Position numbers and translations under genes: made by a program. A DNA stretch of 8,252 bases from Gammaproteobacteria bacterium (lineage in GTDB: Bacteria; Pseudomonadota; Gammaproteobacteria; Pseudomonadales; Halieaceae). The stretch covers positions 1 to 8,252 of the forward strand of contig JAOUDU010000092.1 in the NCBI GenBank assembly GCA_029859085.1. Direction: 5' to 3'. The notes under the pieces are model-generated. The model saw nothing but the letters and a program-made list of their open reading frames with translations, did no database searches and was not told the DNA's origin. Positions 6,753-8,252 of this stretch are shown here, in pieces (positions within the stretch are counted from its first letter, which is position 1; every line of letters starts with the position of its first letter).

Positions 6753-6805
6753 CCCATCACTCTTCTGGAAGTGGAACTGAAAACGCGAATGGCCAGCCCG
6801 CGCGA

Positions 6806-6829
6806 CACTGGCCGGCAACCAGTGCCGGC
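6806..6829. repeat. Two overlapping, mutually exclusive inverted repeats between soxG and the barrel gene
   Basis: CACTGG (6806-6811) pairs with CCAGTG (6819-6824), and GCCGGC (6811-6816) pairs with GCCGGC (6824-6829). Each is a perfect six-base stem with a seven-base spacer, and they cannot form at once. The element starts four bases past the soxG stop in the direction of transcription. There is no T tract directly after it, so it is not a standard terminator; a role in 3'-end protection, partial termination or pausing is possible. Confidence 0.4.
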
Positions 6830-6832
6830 TGC

Positions 6833-7465
6833 TCAGGCTCTCCCCGCAGGCAATGCCCCGTCGAGCCAATTATAAAATGCTTTCACGCCGGTGACTTTGA
6901 GGTCGAACTGGCTACCGGCCCTGACGCAGGCATCAAACAGGTTCTGCGCGTGGGACCGGGTGCAGGAAATGACGAAGCCAGGGGCAGTCCCACGAAAATT
7001 GACCAGTTGCACGCGAATACCGTGGCAGCCGGTGGCAATAAAGACCGGGCCCTCGGTTGTGCGCGGCTCCAGGTCCGGGTTCACCAGCCGCTGCATGACT
7101 TCCAGGGATTTGGGGCCCCACACACCCAGCAAAACCAGGCCATCGGTCACGTCGGTGTAGGAGGCGTCCTGCCAGTGCGGTTCCGCCGCGCCGGCCAGTT
7201 CAAAAACAATCGCCTGGCCAGGCTTCTGGCAGCCTGCCAACGCCTTGCCATTCCAGCTGGCCTGGCCCGGCCTGGACAAGCCCAGCCCTGCCACTGCCGT
7301 GCCCGATACGACCGCCTTGGGAACATGACTGAGGTCTGTCAGCCCCACCTCACAAGCGCCTTCCGGTGGTTCGAAGCTCTCCACCACGGGCCAGCCGCCC
7401 GCTTCCGCTTCAACAGGCTTGCCCGCCCAGGCTGGTAGTTTTATGGCTCTAGTACGTGTTATCAC
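6833..7465 (-). CDS. soxG: Sarcosine oxidase, gamma subunit (SoxG-like, GcvT fold)
   Basis: A 210-residue protein read as the gamma subunit of heterotetrameric sarcosine oxidase, a cytoplasmic complex that oxidises sarcosine to glycine with formation of H2O2 and 5,10-methylene-tetrahydrofolate. The gamma subunit has the fold of aminomethyltransferase-type proteins but no known active site. Seen: CEVGLTDLSHVPKAVVSG near residue 38; VTDGLVLLGVWGPKSLEVMQRLV in the middle, like the GcvT-type D-x-S/A-x-x-x-L-GP-x-A-x-x-L pattern; and a C-terminal SHAQNLFDACVRAGSQFDLKVTGVKAFYNWL. The assignment rests largely on position directly after the soxA C-terminal region and on length (family about 200), because gamma subunits diverge strongly. 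The start is GTG at 7465 in a four-base overlap (GTGA) with the soxA stop, with AGAGGA (7473-7478) seven bases upstream. An alternative is another GcvT-fold auxiliary protein. Confidence 0.72.
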   Translation of the reverse strand: MITRTRAIKLPAWAGKPVEAEAGGWPVVESFEPPEGACEVGLTDLSHVPKAVVSGTAVAGLGLSRPGQASWNGKALAGCQKPGQAIVFELAGAAEPHWQDASYTDVTDGLVLLGVWGPKSLEVMQRLVNPDLEPRTTEGPVFIATGCHGIRVQLVNFRGTAPGFVISCTRSHAQNLFDACVRAGSQFDLKVTGVKAFYNWLDGALPAGRA

Positions 7466-8252
7466 ATCTTCATCCTCTCGCCGGCAGGATCGTAGAACGG
7501 CGGTTTTGCAAAATTGGCCTCAGCCTGCTGCCCGTCATCAAACCAGAACTTGACCTTGCCGCCCTCGCGCCAGTCCTCATGGGGTGCTACCAGGGCAAGG
7601 CCGATAGTCTTGCCCAGCAGCGGGCTGTAACGGATGGAGGTAACGCGGCCCAGTTGCTGGGTACCGTCCACCACCAAAGCGCCATCACTGACCGGCGACC
7701 TGCCGTCGATGCTGAACGCAATAACCTGTTCCCTGAACGGCTGGTCCGCATACAAGTCCAGCATCGGCCTGCCGACGGTTTCCATTTTCGTAGGATGTAG
7801 CATCCAGCCGAACGATGCTTCATGAAGGTTGGTAAAGCTGTCCGTATCGATGTTGGGCAGCACATGGCCTTTTTCCAGGCGACAGATGTTCAATGCCTCA
7901 AGTCCGAATGGCACGAGACCCAGGGGCTTGCCCACTTCGTTGATACGCTGCCAGAGGAAGGCCGCCTGGCTGGCGGGGCAAAACAACTCAAAGCTCAGCT
8001 CACCCAGGAAGCCCATGCGCATGACGATAACCTTGACACCGGCTACTTCTATCCGGCCCCAGGTCAGGAACGGCAGGGCCTGTTCGGAGATGTCGGCATC
8101 GGTCAGTTGGGAGAGTATCTCCCTGGCCCTGGGACCGGCGACATTCATACCGGCGCTGTTGTCACTCACATTGACCACATTGACCTGCCAGTTTTCTTCC
8201 CGGCACCAGCGCGCGAACCACTCCTCGGTGACCGGCGCCCGGTAGGCCGTGG
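7462..8252 (-). CDS. soxA: Sarcosine oxidase, alpha subunit, C-terminal part (5' end outside window)
   Basis: The frame is open from the right edge (8250) to the TGA at 7464-7462, giving 262 residues of the C-terminal folate-binding region of the alpha subunit; the N-terminal 2Fe-2S-like and NAD-binding domains lie beyond the window. Seen: TAYRAPVTEEWFARW at the edge, then NVSDNSAGMNVAGPRAREIL, MRMGFLGELSFELFCPA, VPFGLEALNICRLEKGHVLPNIDTDS and FGWMLHPTK-(METV)-GRPML. All are the standard landmarks of the GcvT-type tetrahydrofolate-binding domain (RxxFxGExxxE, GLEAxxxxRLEKGH). The last 90 residues form the C-terminal barrel: SDGALVVD, LGRVTSIRYSPLLGKTIGLALV, ending in PPFYDPAGERM, typical of SoxA tails. 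This domain takes up the one-carbon unit released from sarcosine. A GTG at 8178 is not the start: coding clearly continues upstream of it. Dimethylglycine dehydrogenase-like proteins share the domain, but the tail and the soxG neighbour favour soxA. Confidence 0.85.
   Translation of the reverse strand, partial: TAYRAPVTEEWFARWCREENWQVNVVNVSDNSAGMNVAGPRAREILSQLTDADISEQALPFLTWGRIEVAGVKVIVMRMGFLGELSFELFCPASQAAFLWQRINEVGKPLGLVPFGLEALNICRLEKGHVLPNIDTDSFTNLHEASFGWMLHPTKMETVGRPMLDLYADQPFREQVIAFSIDGRSPVSDGALVVDGTQQLGRVTSIRYSPLLGKTIGLALVAPHEDWREGGKVKFWFDDGQQAEANFAKPPFYDPAGERMKM

Noticed and set aside
6784..6805. CGCG-type hairpin followed by TTTTC on the minus strand as a soxG terminator
   Set aside because: The stem is only about four base pairs with a 13-base loop, too weak to call.
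6753..6869. N-terminal extension of the barrel protein to 6869
   Set aside because: It would overlap the soxG 3' end and put 39 residues of no signal character before a clean signal peptide that has its own ribosome site.
7456..8245. Plus-strand open frames opposite soxA
   Set aside because: They lie across the conserved folate-binding domain of soxA and show no signatures of their own.

Overview
This window reads as a high-GC chromosomal segment from a marine-type gammaproteobacterium, possibly of the Halieaceae/OM60 type. That placement is an inference from the gene complement (a DUF2860-like outer-membrane protein, an MhpA-type flavoprotein hydroxylase, heterotetrameric sarcosine oxidase subunits), not from a marker gene. 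Coding density is high, no gap exceeds about 175 bases, and I see no tRNA, rRNA, CRISPR array, insertion sequence, integrase or phage gene. It is mainly metabolic and cell-envelope housekeeping or accessory metabolism.

Left part (1-2453): the last codons of an unidentified plus-strand gene overlap by four bases with a complete FAD-dependent aromatic-ring-hydroxylase-type monooxygenase (65-1609). Convergent to it lie two minus-strand genes: a PGPGW-like small inner-membrane protein (2046-2453), followed by a small helical protein of unknown function (1613-1987) that has its own candidate promoter and a strong ribosome binding site.

Middle (2454-6038): a 174-base divergent intergenic region carries a small palindrome and a candidate promoter in front of a secreted DUF2860-like outer-membrane beta-barrel protein (2628-3680). 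That gene is closed by a 13-bp stem-loop. Next comes a two-gene operon: a luciferase-like flavin-dependent monooxygenase of the YhbW/MsnO8 type (3793-4770), overlapping by four bases with a 12-segment MFS transporter (4767-6038). Coupling of oxidoreductase and transporter suggests that they act on one small molecule, which the sequence does not identify.

Right part (6039-8252, minus strand): the C-terminal third of sarcosine oxidase subunit alpha (soxA, running off the right edge) overlaps by four bases with the gamma subunit gene (soxG). Together with the beta and delta subunits, not present here, they would oxidise sarcosine to glycine and pass the methyl carbon to tetrahydrofolate. Eighty bases downstream is a small outer-membrane beta-barrel protein with an aromatic-rich loop bounded by two cysteines.

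No clearly new biological system is visible. The points most worth a second look are the two-cysteine aromatic barrel loop, the monooxygenase-transporter pair, the palindrome in front of the DUF2860-like gene, and the repeated use of non-AUG starts at four-base gene overlaps.
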